A stretch of 64,000 nt of DNA, taken from contig QANT01006358.1 in assembly GCA_003254885.1 (NCBI GenBank), positions 119,542 through 183,541 on the forward strand, given 5' to 3'. Of the stretch, positions 62,127-64,000 are shown one piece after another; position 1 is the stretch's first letter; the number at the start of each line of letters is the position of its first letter. This DNA comes from Purshia tridentata (Eukaryota > Streptophyta > Magnoliopsida > Rosales > Rosaceae). The position numbers and the translations under genes were made by a program. The notes under the pieces were generated by a model. The model was not told the origin of the DNA. It saw only the letters and a program-made list of their open reading frames with translations, and made no database searches.

Positions 62127-62778
62127 ACAATCAATATACAATTAGCGTATAACTGCAGAAATTAAGCATGTATATATAGCCTCTACCAATTCCAAAATCT
62201 CCAACTTGTTTGGTCTTAACATCCCCTGTTTCGCTTGTGACTTCTTCAACCCTAGGAGGTCGTTATTGAATAATAAGGCAGAACCTGGCCAAAATAATAA
62301 TAACATGGCTGAATCTCGTCCTTTCGAAACGGCGTCGCTTGCCGATTCCGACATGGTTCTTTTCGGAGCCCAACTTGGCAATTTCGGGCCTTCAACTCAA
62401 CCTTTGTAAGGTCCAAGTCAGTCCAATGACCCGGCCCAGCTGTTCAATTCACAAATAAAATAACTAACAAACAAAAAAAAAAAGAAAAAAGAAAAGAAAA
62501 GAGAGATGATTCATTAAACTTAAACATCCCTGGGGAACATTACTTGAGTTGTAACTTGTATACGCTTATTCACAACTAAAAATATTTACAATGCATGTAT
62601 ATACATACACCATTTTACGCACATGATAAGCAAACAACAACCATATGCAAGCAACATTTAAACTCAAGTACAATGTATATATCCATCATTCCATCCCATA
62701 TATACGCAACATTAAATTAAACTCATTTTTGGATGGATTAAAGTATTGATAACCATGATCGAATTGCTTGAATTATAG
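62127..62778. other. Intergenic region with an unrecognised 67-codon open frame
   Basis: Plus-strand frame 62206-62409 ends in SRPFETASLADSDMVLFGAQ and has protein-like composition, but I do not know the family and see no exon neighbours. The remainder is A-rich. Confidence 0.35.
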
Positions 62779-63190
62779 TTAGAGCATCTCCAAAAGACTC
62801 TAATAAAATCACTCTTCAAAATCACATTTGATGACCTATGTGGCAATTTGAAGAGTGATATTTTCTACTTGATTTTTTTATTCTCCAAAAGACTCTTCTA
62901 ATTTTAAAAATTTATATATTTTTTATGCAATTAATTCTAAAGTTTAATTTATTTAATTGAAAAAATTTATTATTAGAGGAAAGATAATGTAAATTGTATA
63001 GAAATTATAAACAGAATTAAATGTTATTAATATTTGAAGAGAGGAGAGAGGGTCCTTGATTTGAAGAGAAAGAAACTGAATTCTCAAATAAAAATTCATT
63101 TTGAAGGGTCTCTTGGAGCCCAAAATATTCTTCTCTCTCTTCAAAAAATGAAGAATTCTTCATTTGAATAATCTTTTGGAGATGCTCTAA
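62779..63190. mobile_element. Foldback MITE, about 412 bp
   Basis: Perfect 19-bp terminal inverted repeats TTAGAGCATCTCCAAAAGA / TCTTTTGGAGATGCTCTAA, AT-rich inside, with further inverted segments (CACTCTTCAAA versus TTTGAAGAGTG nearby). No coding capacity. GAGCATCTCCA-type termini occur in many plant MITEs. The superfamily is not fixed because the target-site duplication is unclear. Confidence 0.85.
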
Positions 63191-63580
63191 GTATATGCAT
63201 AAAAAAAAGCCTACAAATGGCCATGTAGGTGTCACGTAACTAATATTTTATAATATCAGAATTTTTTATTAATATTTTTCTCCATGTGGATGTAATTAAG
63301 CGAAAGGAAAAGATATTTCTGCCACATCGCTAATTTTGAGTTAAACACATTAATCACTTATGAATGGTAAAGTGAAACAAAATAAATTTTGAGTAGTAGT
63401 GTGAAATTCGAAAATACTTTGGATGACATTATAAGCCTAGTTTTACATGAGTCCAGATTTTCTGTCTCCAAAACTTCTGTCCCTTAGTGTCCCTTAAAAA
63501 TTAAAGGGTTTTTAACTCTATTAATTCATTAAAAAATTAAAAAACAAGCCCCACTCGCGGCCCTCCCCTCCCCTCCCTTC

Positions 63581-63708
63581 CCTCCCTCTCCTGCCATCGG
63601 TAGGCCCCATCGTCGGTGACCCCTTTTTTAACGCCGGGGCCCTCCCTCCCTCTCCGGCCATCGGTAGGCCCCATTATTGGTGACCCCTTTTTTAACGCCG
63701 GTGACCCC
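63581..63708. repeat. 64-bp C-rich tandem duplication
   Basis: Copy 1 (63581-63644) and copy 2 (63645-63708) share CCATCGGTAGGCCCCAT and GGTGACCCCTTTTTTAACGC, with a few differences. Confidence 0.9.
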
Positions 63709-64000
63709 GCTACCGCATCTCTTTCTAACTCTCTTTGTAAATATGAAGCAAAGCCATAATTAGACACCAAAATTTAACATACCCCTTAATCCAAATTCAT
63801 GCTCGATCAATGACTATAAATCATCATCAAAACTACCTAAATTGAGTCTGGCCCAAAAAAAAAGAAATAGAGTGAGATCAGAGAAAGAAAGGTATGTTTT
63901 GCTTCAGATTTACAAAAAGAAGAAGGAATGAGAGAGAAATGTGGCAATCAGATTACCGGCATGAAGAAGGGGTTAGCCGGCGGTGCGACGGGGGGCGGGG
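63709..64000. other. Right edge of the window, no gene recognised
   Basis: AT-rich, with a sharp rise in G in the last 40 bp (GGTGCGACGGGGGGCGGGG). May be the start of a gene beyond the window; not decidable. Confidence 0.4.

Overview
This is plant nuclear DNA from a eudicot. The introns are short and AT-rich, intergenic space has A/T runs and TATA-rich stretches, and every recognised gene belongs to a land-plant family (FLK, Alba, WVD2-like/TPX2, WRKY group IId, CrRLK1L receptor kinase, PRA1, pectinesterase, CDR1-type aspartic protease, DRIP E3 ligase, PR-4). The species cannot be fixed from the sequence; a rosid such as a Rosaceae tree is a guess. Two isolated N bases (13921, 61593) show that this is assembled draft sequence. 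All coordinates and splice sites below were read by hand from GT/AG signals, reading-frame continuity and family knowledge.

Layout. 0-7.3 kb: 5' end of an FLK-type KH-protein gene (minus, running off the left edge), then a complete Alba gene (minus). 7.3-12.8 kb: AT-rich gene desert. 12.85-21.0 kb: a WVD2-like/TPX2 microtubule gene and a renalase-like FAD oxidoreductase gene (both plus). 21.4-27.2 kb: linker histone H1 (minus) and ribosomal protein uS19/RPS15 (plus). 27.8-36.4 kb: WRKY IId (minus), an intronless ANXUR-like receptor kinase (minus) and a DUF1685 gene (plus). 38.0-48.7 kb: ankyrin-TPR protein of the TPR10 type (plus), PRA1 (plus), pectinesterase with a PMEI pro-region (minus), prefoldin subunit 4 (minus). 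49.2-57.3 kb: a broken and an intact aspartic protease in tandem (plus), then the DRIP RING E3 ligase (minus). 58.7-64 kb: an intact PR-4 (barwin) gene, two decayed PR-4 relics, a 258-bp-period direct duplication, a foldback MITE and a C-rich duplication.

The strongest large-scale signal is gene order. FLK, Alba, WDL, FAD oxidoreductase, WRKY IId, ANX, DUF1685, TPR10, PR4 is the order I recall for Arabidopsis At3g04610 to At3g04720. The extra genes H1 and DRIP, together with a WRKY IId gene, match a second Arabidopsis neighbourhood (DRIP2, WRKY21, H1.2 at At2g30580-30620). The window may therefore keep a less fractionated ancestral block that Arabidopsis split between duplicated segments. I found no operon-like or wholly novel system. 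The local novelty lies in broken gene copies, transposon relics, duplications and a few unusual splice structures.
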